Assembly (NCBI RefSeq): GCF_030160295.1
Contig: NZ_BSOB01000010.1
Span: 342,901-406,900, forward strand
Length of the DNA stretch: 64,000 bases
Source: Dyella acidisoli
Lineage (GTDB): Bacteria > Pseudomonadota > Gammaproteobacteria > Xanthomonadales > Rhodanobacteraceae
Reading direction: 5' to 3'
The notes beneath the pieces are model-generated. The model was not told the DNA's origin, ran no database searches, and saw nothing but the letters and a program-made list of their open reading frames with translations. Positions 27,579-36,236 of this stretch are shown here, in pieces. The position numbers and the translations under genes are program-made. Each line of letters starts with the position of its first letter. The stretch's first letter is position 1.

Positions 27579-29024
27579 ATGTACCGCCCCTCCCTCACCC
27601 TGCTCGCCGCCAGCTTGATGCTGGCTACTGGATTTGCCTGCGCCAAGGATGCGCCCACCACCATCCCCGCATCCGCCGTGCAGACGGCCGAACAACTGCG
27701 CGACAAGGCCCTGCATGACGACACCGCCTACAAGGTGGTGGAAGGCCTCACCACCGAAATCGGCGCACGCCTTGCCGGCGGCGTGAACGATGAGCGTGGC
27801 CGCGATTGGATGATCGCGAAGTTCAAGGCACTGGGCTTCGACAAGGTCTACACCGAACAGGTGACGTATCCGCTGTGGGTGCGCCGCAGCGAGCACGGCG
27901 CCATCGTCGCGCCCTTTCCGCAGCCGCTGACGCTGATCGCGCTGGGTTATTCGCCCGCCACGCCCAAGGGTGGCCTTACGGCTGAAGTGGTGCAGTTCGC
28001 GAGCCTGGATGCATTGAAGGCTGCCGATCCTGCCAGCGTGAAGGGCAAGATCGTCTATATCGGCGAGCGCATGCAGCGGCACAAGGATGGTCTCGACTAT
28101 GGCCGCATCGGCTCGCCGATCCGCGTGCAAGGCCCAGTGCTCGCGCAGGCGAAAGGTGCCGCGGGCTATTTGTTGCGTTCCGCCGGCACGGATGCGCAGA
28201 GCCGCACCCCGCATACCGGCGTGACCGGTTTTACCGATCCGACCAAGGCGATTCCCGCCGCCGCGCTGTCGAATCCCGACGCCGACCAGCTCGAACGCGT
28301 GCTGGCTAGCGGCAAGCCTGTTACCGTGAAGCTCGATCTGGACTGTGGCATCGAAGGCCAGTACACCGGCGCGAATGTGATCGGCGAGATTACCGGCAGC
28401 AAGTATCCGGACCAGGTGATCGCTATCGGCGGCCATCTCGATTCCTGGGATCCAGGTACCGGCGCTATCGATGACGGCGCTGGCGTGGCGATCGCCGTGG
28501 GTGCTGCCAAGGTGATTCACGATCTGCCGCAACGCCCGGACCGCACCATCCGCGTGATCGCTTTCGCGAACGAGGAGATGGGCTTGTGGGGCGGTCGCGC
28601 TTACGCCGAAAAGCATGCGGCGGAAGTGGGCAAATTCCAGCTTGGCACCGAATCGGATTTCGGCGCCGGCCCGATATGGCAGATGACCGCTAGCGTGAAG
28701 CCGGAAGCGCGCGGCGCTATCGCGCAAATCGCCAAGGTGCTGGCACCGATCGGCGTGAGCTATGACACCAAGAAGCCGGGCGGCGGCGGTTCCGACCTGT
28801 CACAAATGCACGGCAAGGGCATGGCCGCGCTCACCCTCATGCAGGACGGCACCTACTACTTCGATTGGCACCACACCGCCAACGATACGTTGGACAAGAT
28901 CGATCCGAAGCAGCTGGCGCAGAACGTGGCGGTGTATGCCGTGTTCTCCTACATGGCTGCACAGGCGGACGGCGATTTCGGTTCTGCGCCAAATGCCTTT
29001 GCGCATGATGGGGCGGACGACTGA
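27579..29024 (+). CDS. Secreted M28-family zinc metallopeptidase
   Basis: Exported peptidase of 481 residues. The signal peptide is about residues 1-22 (LTLLAASLMLATGFACA). A PA-type insert lies around residues 130-230, and the M28 catalytic core follows: GGHLDSWDPGTGAIDDGAG gives the first metal His and Asp, FANEEMGLWGG the general-base and metal Glu pair, ESDFGAGP the metal Asp, and DWHHTANDT the metal His. It resembles carboxypeptidase Q-like aminopeptidases. ATG at 27579 with a CCAGGAG Shine-Dalgarno is preferred to the TTG six codons upstream. Confidence 0.9.
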   Translation: MYRPSLTLLAASLMLATGFACAKDAPTTIPASAVQTAEQLRDKALHDDTAYKVVEGLTTEIGARLAGGVNDERGRDWMIAKFKALGFDKVYTEQVTYPLWVRRSEHGAIVAPFPQPLTLIALGYSPATPKGGLTAEVVQFASLDALKAADPASVKGKIVYIGERMQRHKDGLDYGRIGSPIRVQGPVLAQAKGAAGYLLRSAGTDAQSRTPHTGVTGFTDPTKAIPAAALSNPDADQLERVLASGKPVTVKLDLDCGIEGQYTGANVIGEITGSKYPDQVIAIGGHLDSWDPGTGAIDDGAGVAIAVGAAKVIHDLPQRPDRTIRVIAFANEEMGLWGGRAYAEKHAAEVGKFQLGTESDFGAGPIWQMTASVKPEARGAIAQIAKVLAPIGVSYDTKKPGGGGSDLSQMHGKGMAALTLMQDGTYYFDWHHTANDTLDKIDPKQLAQNVAVYAVFSYMAAQADGDFGSAPNAFAHDGADD

Positions 29025-29040
29025 TCACTCTGCCATTTAT

Positions 29041-29066
29041 CGCCCTCTCCCTCCTGGGAGGGGGCG
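29041..29066. terminator. Hairpin between convergent peptidase and marR-type genes
   Basis: CGCCCTCTCCC pairs with GGGAGGGGGCG around a short loop, 17 bp after the peptidase stop and 22 bp from the end of the convergent gene. There is no T-run; it belongs with the CTCTCCC hairpin repeats of the window. Confidence 0.4.
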
Positions 29067-29087
29067 AGGCTAAGGGCTCTTAGCCCT

Positions 29088-29612
29088 TCAGCCCCCGATC
29101 GAGTCAGGAGCGGATTCCTCTCCCCGAAGGGTGGAAGGAACCACGACATCTTCATCCTGGGCCACCGGCGTTTCAGTGGCATCAAGCGCTTGCAGGTTTT
29201 CCTTCAGGCGCGTCAGCACATCCATCGCCTGCGTCATTTCCTCGTAGGTGATGCCTTCTGTGCACTCCCTGCGTAGGTCGCGGGCGATGCGCTCCATGTC
29301 GTCGATCACCCCGCTCGCCTGCGCAGTGGTGTAGAGGCGCCAAGCCCGGCGATCCTTGGGATCGGGCCGCCGCTCCACGAAGCCCGCGGCTTGCAGTCGG
29401 TCGATGACGCGACCGACTGCGATCGGCTCCATTTCCAGGAATTCGGCCAGCTCCGTCTGGCGCAGGCCTTCGCGGTGATAGAGCATTTTGGTGGCGCGCC
29501 ACTGGGCTCGCGTCAAACCAAATTTCACCGCACGCCGGTCAAAATGCTTGCGAAACAGCAAAGTAATGTCGTTCAGCAAGTACCCAAAGGAAATGTCTTC
29601 CGTCTTTGGCAT
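29088..29612 (-). CDS. MarR-family transcriptional regulator
   Basis: Regulator of about 174 residues. The winged helix domain includes GLTRAQWRATKMLYHREGLRQ, then TELAEFLEMEPIAVGRVIDRL, and the wing ERRPDPKDRRAWRLYTT. The C-terminal tail is acidic and extended (DEDVVVPSTLRGEE). I chose ATG at 29612 (MPKTEDISF). It is divergent from the macrodomain gene with 45 bp between starts, so one operator could serve both. Confidence 0.9.
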   Translation of the reverse strand: MPKTEDISFGYLLNDITLLFRKHFDRRAVKFGLTRAQWRATKMLYHREGLRQTELAEFLEMEPIAVGRVIDRLQAAGFVERRPDPKDRRAWRLYTTAQASGVIDDMERIARDLRRECTEGITYEEMTQAMDVLTRLKENLQALDATETPVAQDEDVVVPSTLRGEESAPDSIGG

Positions 29613-29657
29613 GATGCAATCGCCCGGTGTCGCGTTGCTCAAGCATAAGCCCAAAAT

Positions 29658-30179
29658 ATGCCCATTAGTGTTGTCACTTCCGACCTCACCCGGTTAGCTC
29701 TGGACGCCATCGTGAACGCGGCCAACCCTGCCTTGCTGGGCGGCGGTGGCGTGGATGGGGCCATCCATCGCGCGGCCGGTCCTGGCTTGCTGGAAGCTTG
29801 CAGAGCCTTGCCACAAGTAGCGCCCGGGGTGCGCTGTCCCACGGGCGAAGCACGCATCACGCCAGGCTTTGCGCTGCGGGCGCGCTATGTGATTCATACG
29901 GTAGGTCCCATATGGAAAGACGGTCGGCAGGGTGAACCTGAGCTGCTGGCGGGCTGCTACCGCTCGTGCATCGCGCTGGCGACCGAGCACGCGATTCGAA
30001 GTATCGCCTTTCCGGCCATCAGCTGCGGCGTTTACGGCTATCCACCCGAACAGGCATCACGTGTGGCCGTTGCGACACTGAAAGGTTTGCTGACTGCGCA
30101 TGAAGCGATGGATGTACAGCTTTGCTGCTACGACGAACGCATGGCGTCGATCTGGCAGGAAGCGCTCAATCGAGTTTGA
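29658..30179 (+). CDS. Macrodomain ADP-ribose hydrolase (YmdB-like)
   Basis: Macrodomain protein of 173 residues that should deacetylate O-acetyl-ADP-ribose or remove ADP-ribose. The ligand loops are clear: DAIVNAANPALLGGGGVDGAIH, the HTVGPIW segment and the second loop AFPAISCGVYGYPPEQ. The length matches E. coli YmdB (177). It shares a divergent promoter region with the MarR gene. Its 3' end overlaps the convergent batD gene by 14 bp. Confidence 0.94.
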   Translation: MPISVVTSDLTRLALDAIVNAANPALLGGGGVDGAIHRAAGPGLLEACRALPQVAPGVRCPTGEARITPGFALRARYVIHTVGPIWKDGRQGEPELLAGCYRSCIALATEHAIRSIAFPAISCGVYGYPPEQASRVAVATLKGLLTAHEAMDVQLCCYDERMASIWQEALNRV

Positions 30180-31902
30180 ACGGATACAACGGCGGCAACG
30201 GGGAATCCACTTCCGATGTGTTTTCCTGGCGCCACACGAATCCTTTGGCAAATGCTGCAGCGACATTGATACGCTGCTCCGCGTTAACGCCCGCATATTG
30301 CTCGCGCTGCAGCTGTTCGATCGCTGCACGCTGCTCTTCGGAAGCCAGCGCCTCGGCCACTTGTCCAAGGTTCCGCAATCCGGGCCGTTCAACACGCGCC
30401 CAAGCGAGCAGACGGCGCGGCTGGGCCGGCCGATCATTGCTGTGCACTGCATCTAGAAATGCCTGACGCAGGGCTCGCGCCGAATCGCCAGATTCGCTGT
30501 GGCTCGTGGTGGCATGAGATGCACGTGACCGTTTGCTTCGGTAGAACCACCCGAAAGCCACCATGCTGATCAACCACAAAGCGATGCTGCCCAGGGCAAT
30601 CCAACGCCAAGGTGTCGATGATGTTGCGTTGGATGCAGGCACCACGGACGTAGATGGAGCAACACTGCTCGCAGCCAATGGTGCAGGAGCCGCAACAGGT
30701 TGCGGCGCCGACGAAGCCACAGCAGGTGTTCCGCTGGCAGCCACTACAGTGAACGTATGCGCTGGAATCGTAGCGACACGCTTCTGTCCATTCTGCACAT
30801 CAAACCAAGTGAGCGTGATTTCGGGAATGGTCAGCGCACCGGCATGCTGCGGAAAGATCGCAAAACTGCGCTCACGCCGCCCGGTCAACCATTCGCCATC
30901 GTCACGCGTGGTCGTGTTGGGCTGATCTGGATAAATCGTTGCGCCATCGATGGCGGGCAGGCTCAACTCTGGCAATGCATCACCCGGCAAGCCTTGCGCT
31001 TCCACGCGCATACGCAGATTCAGCGGCTGTCCCGCGGTGATTTTGTCGTCGCTCGGCAGACCTTCCAGGCTCAGCGTCAGCGAGCGCGCAGGCAACCAAG
31101 CCGTCTTGCTCCAGTCCGCGGGCGGTGCTTGTACGTCGAGGTTTACTTCCGGCGAATCGGCGGTCACCGGCGTGGAATTACCGAACAAGCCGCCCGGATT
31201 GAAAAAGCCGCCAGGGTCGTTCGGATTGCCGGGGTCGACCGCTTCGCCCTGGAACTCGATGGAAGGAATGGTCAGAGTGCCAGCGCGTTGCGGCGTTAAT
31301 GCATAACGCCGCTCGATCACTTGATAGTGACGACCGTTGCGCACTGTCTGGTAATCCGTATCGTTGCCGAGTTTGCGCAGATCGGTACCGTCGGCGTGTG
31401 GATCGGCCAGGCTTCCGCTATTGAGATTGACATCGAAAAACAGCCGGACGGTGTAGAGCAACTGCTGCCCGACATAAGCGTGGTTCGAGCTGGTGGACAC
31501 TTCGACGAACACGTTCTTACCGGCATTCGTGCTGGCCGATGCATCCGGCTGCCCCACGTGCAGGCTCAATGCTTGGGTTTGACTGCCCGCCACCGTCAGC
31601 GGCGGAATCTGCAGATCACCCGTGTGCTTGGGACGCAACGCCACACCGATGATCAGCTCCGCTGTCTGCTGCCCGTTGACGATGTTGAGCGAGCTATTGG
31701 TGGAGGCGCCGAGCACTTCGAAATCATGATCCAGCGCGCTCAGATCTGGCGTATTCGCATTCATCGTGCCGTCGATGCGTAGATTGAGCGTAACGGTTTC
31801 GCCCAGATGTACGTCATTGCGATCCAGTGTTGCTTGCACGCTCGTTGCCATGACGATACATGGCGACAACAGAAGACAGAGCAACAGCAACCAACGCATC
31901 AC
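30166..31902 (-). CDS. batD: BatD-family protein
   Basis: Membrane-anchored protein of 578 residues with a signal peptide (WLLLLCLLLSPCIVMA), several beta-sandwich repeats built around VTLNLRIDGT and TVRLFFDV, and a C-terminal transmembrane helix near 440-460 (WIALGSIALWLISMVAFGWFY) followed by a basic cytosolic tail. It is the last gene of the Bat operon and overlaps nothing downstream. Bat proteins were named for aerotolerance in Bacteroides; in proteobacteria they are thought to support envelope stress tolerance. Confidence 0.88.
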   Translation of the reverse strand: MMRWLLLLCLLLSPCIVMATSVQATLDRNDVHLGETVTLNLRIDGTMNANTPDLSALDHDFEVLGASTNSSLNIVNGQQTAELIIGVALRPKHTGDLQIPPLTVAGSQTQALSLHVGQPDASASTNAGKNVFVEVSTSSNHAYVGQQLLYTVRLFFDVNLNSGSLADPHADGTDLRKLGNDTDYQTVRNGRHYQVIERRYALTPQRAGTLTIPSIEFQGEAVDPGNPNDPGGFFNPGGLFGNSTPVTADSPEVNLDVQAPPADWSKTAWLPARSLTLSLEGLPSDDKITAGQPLNLRMRVEAQGLPGDALPELSLPAIDGATIYPDQPNTTTRDDGEWLTGRRERSFAIFPQHAGALTIPEITLTWFDVQNGQKRVATIPAHTFTVVAASGTPAVASSAPQPVAAPAPLAASSVAPSTSVVPASNATSSTPWRWIALGSIALWLISMVAFGWFYRSKRSRASHATTSHSESGDSARALRQAFLDAVHSNDRPAQPRRLLAWARVERPGLRNLGQVAEALASEEQRAAIEQLQREQYAGVNAEQRINVAAAFAKGFVWRQENTSEVDSPLPPLYPFKLD

Positions 31903-33864
31903 TTAATCCCCCTCGACCGGTTGTGCGCCCATGCGCTCGCGGTATTCCAGCTCGAATTTCCGCCGTAGCAACGCGCCCGGATCGTCGGGCACGCGTTGCA
32001 GATTGCGGCGCACATCGTTGGGCAACTTCGCGAGTGGATCATCGCTGTCGACCACACCCAGCTCATGTGCTTGCGTGGTGGCCGTCTTTGCTTGCTTGCC
32101 AGCCAGCGCCTGATTCATTTGCGCTTGCAAGCCCTGTTGCGCTTTTGTCGCCTGTGCGCGCTCGCTGCTGGATGTAGGCGCCGGCGAAGATTTGGACTCC
32201 TCCTGCGTAGCTGCACTGTTGGCGTCACGTTGCGTTTGCTGATCGTTCGCAGACGATTGCTGAGACCCGTTTTGCTGATCACCTTGAGGTTGATCCTGGC
32301 CGTTTTGACCTTGATTTTGCTTATCTTGCGCACCCTGCTGGCCAGCACTTTGTTGCTGCTGACCCGACTGGCCTTGCTGTCCGGACGACTGCCCGTTCTG
32401 GCCGCTCTGATTGTTCTTCCCGCTCTGCCCGCCAGATGGCTGTTTTTGCTGTTGCGATGATGCGTTTTGTTGCTGCTTGCGCATCGCTTCCTCAACCGTT
32501 TTGCGATTGGCTCGCGCATCTTCGTTGTGCGGATCCAACTGCAATGCACGATCGTACGCCTTGAGCGCATCCGGATAGCGGCCTAGTTTGGCGAGCGCGT
32601 TGCCAAGGTTGTATTGCGAGTCGGCGCCTTTGGCTTGCTCCAGAGCTTGCGCCGCTGCGGCGTAATCCTTGGCGCGATAAGCGGCAGCTCCGCGCCACGA
32701 TGGATCCTCAGCCAGTTGCCGTGCCTTGGCTGCATCACCTTGCCGCAACGCACTTGCCGCCTGCTGATCGGGACGCTGCCACCAGTCCTGCCAACCCGAC
32801 GCCTTCGCGCTGGTGGGCAACATGGGCAGCAACACCAACGGCAACACCAAGACCCAGCCACGGCGAAACGCCATGGCAGCAACTAGCAGCAGCGGCAGCA
32901 ACAACCAGGGGCCGCGATCCTCCCATATGTCGCTGCTTTGCCCATTCGCAATCGACGCACGCTGCGTTGGCTGCAACAAAGCATGCAATGCCGCAACATC
33001 ATCGCCATCCGCAGTCATGGCCATGTAGTGCCCGCCACCCGCCTCGGCAAGTGCACTCAGGTGCTGATCGTCGCGGCGGGCCACAACGATGTTGCCTTGG
33101 TCGTCGCGCACAAAAGCACCGTCAGCTTGCGAGACCGGAGCCCCCTGCGATGTGCCGATGCCCAACACGGACACGCGTACACCGGAGGACCATGCTGCAC
33201 CGGCTGCCACCTGTGCAGCGGTATCAGCATCATCGGTAATCAATACGATCGAACCGTTACCCAACTTGGCGTCGTGAATCAGCTTCGCGCTTTGTTCAAT
33301 GGCCTGTGCCGCGTTGTCACCATCCACCGGCATGACATCCGGTGACATGGCATCCAGCAGCGCATCCAGGCTATGCGCATCGCTGGTGAGCGGCGCTACG
33401 ACGAAGGATTGGCCGGCGTAACCAATCAAAGCGTTCAATCCATCCTTGTTCGCCACCAGCAAGTCGCGCGCCTTGTAACGTGCGCGCTCGATGCGGCTGG
33501 GTGGCATATCGCGCGCCAACATGTGTTGCGACAGCGAAATGGCGACGACCTGCACGGCACGGTCAGCAAACATCGGCTCGGTAACGCGACTCCACGTCGG
33601 ACCTGCCAGGGCCAACATGCCCAAAACCCATCCCAGCGCAAGCAAACTCAACGGCCAACGAGCATGGCGTGCCTTGCCGCTGACGAGATGCGGCAGCAAC
33701 TCCGGATCTGCTAGGCGGCTGAGCGCGCGATGGGAAGCATCACCGCGCGCACCCAGCCACAGCAGCAGTGGCAATGCCAAAAACCCCAGTAGCCACCCGG
33801 GCTGCAAAAAATGAAACTGATGCAAGGCCTCGCTCACACGCCCATCCCCTTCCAGCGTGGCCAC
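31903..33864 (-). CDS. BatB-BatC fusion: VWA domain with TPR and Q-rich tail
   Basis: Protein of 653 residues. Two N-terminal hydrophobic helices and a VWA domain (about 90-290) are followed by another helix pair (LLLPLLLVAAMAFRRGWVLV), then TPR repeats (AYRAKDYAAAAQALEQAK, YPDALKAYDRALQLDP) and a Gln/Asn/Gly/Ser-rich low-complexity tail of about 100 residues. The VWA metal site is degenerate: the usual DxSxS is SLSQH here. Other bacteria carry VWA (BatB) and TPR (BatC) as separate genes. It overlaps batA by 31 bp. Confidence 0.85.
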   Translation of the reverse strand: MATLEGDGRVSEALHQFHFLQPGWLLGFLALPLLLWLGARGDASHRALSRLADPELLPHLVSGKARHARWPLSLLALGWVLGMLALAGPTWSRVTEPMFADRAVQVVAISLSQHMLARDMPPSRIERARYKARDLLVANKDGLNALIGYAGQSFVVAPLTSDAHSLDALLDAMSPDVMPVDGDNAAQAIEQSAKLIHDAKLGNGSIVLITDDADTAAQVAAGAAWSSGVRVSVLGIGTSQGAPVSQADGAFVRDDQGNIVVARRDDQHLSALAEAGGGHYMAMTADGDDVAALHALLQPTQRASIANGQSSDIWEDRGPWLLLPLLLVAAMAFRRGWVLVLPLVLLPMLPTSAKASGWQDWWQRPDQQAASALRQGDAAKARQLAEDPSWRGAAAYRAKDYAAAAQALEQAKGADSQYNLGNALAKLGRYPDALKAYDRALQLDPHNEDARANRKTVEEAMRKQQQNASSQQQKQPSGGQSGKNNQSGQNGQSSGQQGQSGQQQQSAGQQGAQDKQNQGQNGQDQPQGDQQNGSQQSSANDQQTQRDANSAATQEESKSSPAPTSSSERAQATKAQQGLQAQMNQALAGKQAKTATTQAHELGVVDSDDPLAKLPNDVRRNLQRVPDDPGALLRRKFELEYRERMGAQPVEGD

Positions 33865-34811
33865 AACAAACCCAGCAACAGACAGGCTCCGGCTATCGCC
33901 AACGGCACGCGGAACAATTCGTGATGCAAACGGAAGCTGGGACCGTGCTCCGGCATGGGCTCCAACGCATCGATCGCACGGTAAGCATCAGCAAGCTGAT
34001 TGCCGTCGGTGGCGCGATAGAACTGACCGCCGGTTTCGTGCGCGATATAGGTGAGCATATCCGCGTCCAGATCAGCCGACGGATTCACCACGCTGTCACC
34101 GAACAAGCCAGGGACGACCATGCGCGTAGCGCCGACGCCGATGGTGTAGATGCGCACGCCGGCGGCTTTGGCGGCCTGTGCAGCATCCTGCGGCGAGATG
34201 CTGCCGGAATTGTTCACACCATCCGTCAGCAGAATCAGCACCCGCGCCTGCTCTGGCAAAGCAGCCAGACGCTTTACTGCAACCGCGATTGCATCGCCGA
34301 TCGCGGTTTCCGTGCCCGGCAAACCCACGACAGCACTCCGCAATTGCGCCCGCACTGAGTTCAAATCGTAAGTGAGCGGTGTCACCAAAAACGCGTGCGT
34401 GCCGAACAACACCAGGCCAAGTTCATCGCCGCTGCGGCGAGATATGAAATCGCCCGCGATAGCCTCCACCGCACCGAAGCGGCTAAGTTGCTGGCCGCCC
34501 AGCACCATGTCAGGCGTTTGCATGCTGCCGGAAAGATCGACAGCCAGCATCATTGCGCGGCCACTGTGTGTCTGTGCCTGCGGCGGTCCTAACAGCTGTG
34601 GCCTTGCGGCGGCAACGAGCAAGCTCAGCCAGCCAAGCGCCAGCAACCACGGTGCTGCGCTAGATGCAGATACATGTTGCCCCACGCTCCACGACAGCGA
34701 AGTATGCGGCAAGCGCAACGCTTGACCGGGCGACGCGGGTTTCAATAGCCACCAGGCCACCCATGGCAGCGGCAGCAACACGAACACCCAGGGCCACGCG
34801 AATTCAGGCAC
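33834..34811 (-). CDS. batA: BatA-family VWA-domain membrane protein
   Basis: Protein of 325 residues with two N-terminal helices and a VWA domain containing an intact metal site: LAVDLSGSMQTPD (DLSGS) and the LLTDGVNNSG loop. A C-terminal helix follows (LAIAGACLLLGLLW). VWA domains of this type mediate protein contacts on the periplasmic or cytosolic membrane face. It overlaps the DUF4381 gene by 8 bp and the next gene by 31 bp, so these are translated together. Confidence 0.88.
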   Translation of the reverse strand: MPEFAWPWVFVLLPLPWVAWWLLKPASPGQALRLPHTSLSWSVGQHVSASSAAPWLLALGWLSLLVAAARPQLLGPPQAQTHSGRAMMLAVDLSGSMQTPDMVLGGQQLSRFGAVEAIAGDFISRRSGDELGLVLFGTHAFLVTPLTYDLNSVRAQLRSAVVGLPGTETAIGDAIAVAVKRLAALPEQARVLILLTDGVNNSGSISPQDAAQAAKAAGVRIYTIGVGATRMVVPGLFGDSVVNPSADLDADMLTYIAHETGGQFYRATDGNQLADAYRAIDALEPMPEHGPSFRLHHELFRVPLAIAGACLLLGLLWPRWKGMGV

Positions 34812-35307
34812 GCCCCATCTCCATCGGCTTCATGCGCCGCCATGCAGCTTGCAACCAACGGCGTACGGCTTCTTCGACCGCCGCTCGATCGAACTCGGCG
34901 TGCGGTTGATACATTCTCGCTTCCAGTGTCATCAACGTGTCGAGTGTGACATCGTCCACCGATACCTGCGCCAGCACGTGACGCCAAGGCTCGCCTTGCA
35001 CATGGTGCGCATCTTCGGCGTAACGCCACGCGGCGCGACGCAAAAGTTGGTGTAGCGCAGTGGCGTACGCAGCATCATTGTGAGCGTGGCGATCGGCGAG
35101 CCGTCGCACCTCTGCCAGCACGCGCTCCCGCCAAACCCGGGCACGACGTGCGCGGCGATAAAGCAGATATCCCAATACGGCAGCTGCGCAGACAATGGCA
35201 ACCAGCACCCACCACCCCGGTGCCGGCGGCCACCACGGCGGATTAGGCGGAAGATGGATGTCTCGCAACGGGAGACTATCCGCCGTTTGCGGAAAATGCC
35301 CCCTCAT
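34804..35307 (-). CDS. DUF4381-family membrane protein of the Bat operon
   Basis: Protein of 167 residues with one transmembrane helix at about 28-50 (WWVLVAIVCAAAVLGYLLYRR) and a soluble C-terminal part. The opening LRDIHLPPNPPWWPPAPGWW is typical of DUF4381 proteins found beside DUF58 and VWA genes. The function is unknown; position between DUF58 and BatA suggests a scaffold in the same complex. Confidence 0.85.
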   Translation of the reverse strand: MRGHFPQTADSLPLRDIHLPPNPPWWPPAPGWWVLVAIVCAAAVLGYLLYRRARRARVWRERVLAEVRRLADRHAHNDAAYATALHQLLRRAAWRYAEDAHHVQGEPWRHVLAQVSVDDVTLDTLMTLEARMYQPHAEFDRAAVEEAVRRWLQAAWRRMKPMEMGRA

Positions 35308-36236
35308 CGCGACCTCCCGCCGTTGTGGAGCAAGGCAGCCACGGCATCCAGCGGATCACCAGCGGTGTCGATGACGCGATGAGGAATACCCAGCGATCTC
35401 GCCATAGCAGACAGCCGAGCCTGACCCTCGCCCAGGCTTTGCTGGAATGCTTCGCGTTGGGACGAGGAGTGCAGCGCAAGCTGGCGGCGTTCGCCACCCT
35501 GTTCGATCGGATAATTTCCCGCTGGAACTGCCTGCAATTCCAGCGCGTCGGCAACGATCAACAGGCGCACCGCCGTATGTCGCATCATTTCGAGCAAGCG
35601 ATCGCGAGCGGCTTCATCGCTGCTTTGTCCGTCGCTAATGAGCAATGCGCGATTGGCGCCTTGCTGCAACTTGATCACATGTTGCAGTGCCTGCGAGAGC
35701 GGCTGGCTTTGCCTGGATGGCGTGGCATCGCACTTGCCTAGCATGCCGCACACGTCCAACGCGCCACGTGCGCCGCCACGCGGGCGCTGCAGATAGTAGC
35801 CTTCGCCGAACGCCACCAAGCCGATGCGCTCACCTGCTTTGACGGCGTACCAGGCAGCCAGCGCCGCAGCACGTGCTGCCTGCACGGACTTGAAGCGCGC
35901 ACGGGTGCCGAAGCGCATGCTTGGGTTATGGTCGAGGAGAATCAGCAACTGCCCTTCGCGCTCTTCCTGGAACAGCTTCGTGTGCAAACGACCGCTGCGA
36001 GCGGTCAACCGCCAGTCCAGGCGACGCACATCATCGCCAGGTTGATAGGCACGCGACTCGGCGTAATCCATGCCGCGGCCGTATAGACGGCTGGATTGCG
36101 CGCCGATCCGCGTAGCGCGGCTATCTTGCGGCGGCACGCGCAAACGTGCGACGCGACCGCGCAAAGCAATCAATTCCTCTAGTGATACGCGGACGCGCCC
36201 ATCGCCATCCACGTGATGATCGATCACGGCGTTCAC
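35304..36236 (-). CDS. DUF58-family protein
   Basis: Protein of 310 residues. The DUF58 signature is the SRAYQPGDDVRRLDWRLTARSG segment, followed by a VWA-like fold with LLILLDHNPSMRFGT and LLISDGQSSDEAA. DUF58 proteins work next to MoxR ATPases and are thought to be chaperone partners or effectors. The gene overlaps both neighbours by four bases (ATGA type). Confidence 0.9.
   Translation of the reverse strand: MNAVIDHHVDGDGRVRVSLEELIALRGRVARLRVPPQDSRATRIGAQSSRLYGRGMDYAESRAYQPGDDVRRLDWRLTARSGRLHTKLFQEEREGQLLILLDHNPSMRFGTRARFKSVQAARAAALAAWYAVKAGERIGLVAFGEGYYLQRPRGGARGALDVCGMLGKCDATPSRQSQPLSQALQHVIKLQQGANRALLISDGQSSDEAARDRLLEMMRHTAVRLLIVADALELQAVPAGNYPIEQGGERRQLALHSSSQREAFQQSLGEGQARLSAMARSLGIPHRVIDTAGDPLDAVAALLHNGGRSR

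Noticed and set aside
27501-28727. Open frame of 408 codons on the minus strand opposite the M28 peptidase
   Set aside because: No domain can be recognised and the sense strand encodes a secreted metallopeptidase with all metal ligands.
29658-30179. The macrodomain hydrolase as an antagonist of the Tse2-like toxin
   Set aside because: Both relate to ADP-ribose chemistry in principle, but they lie 23 kb apart with unrelated neighbours. Tse2's cellular target is also unsettled.
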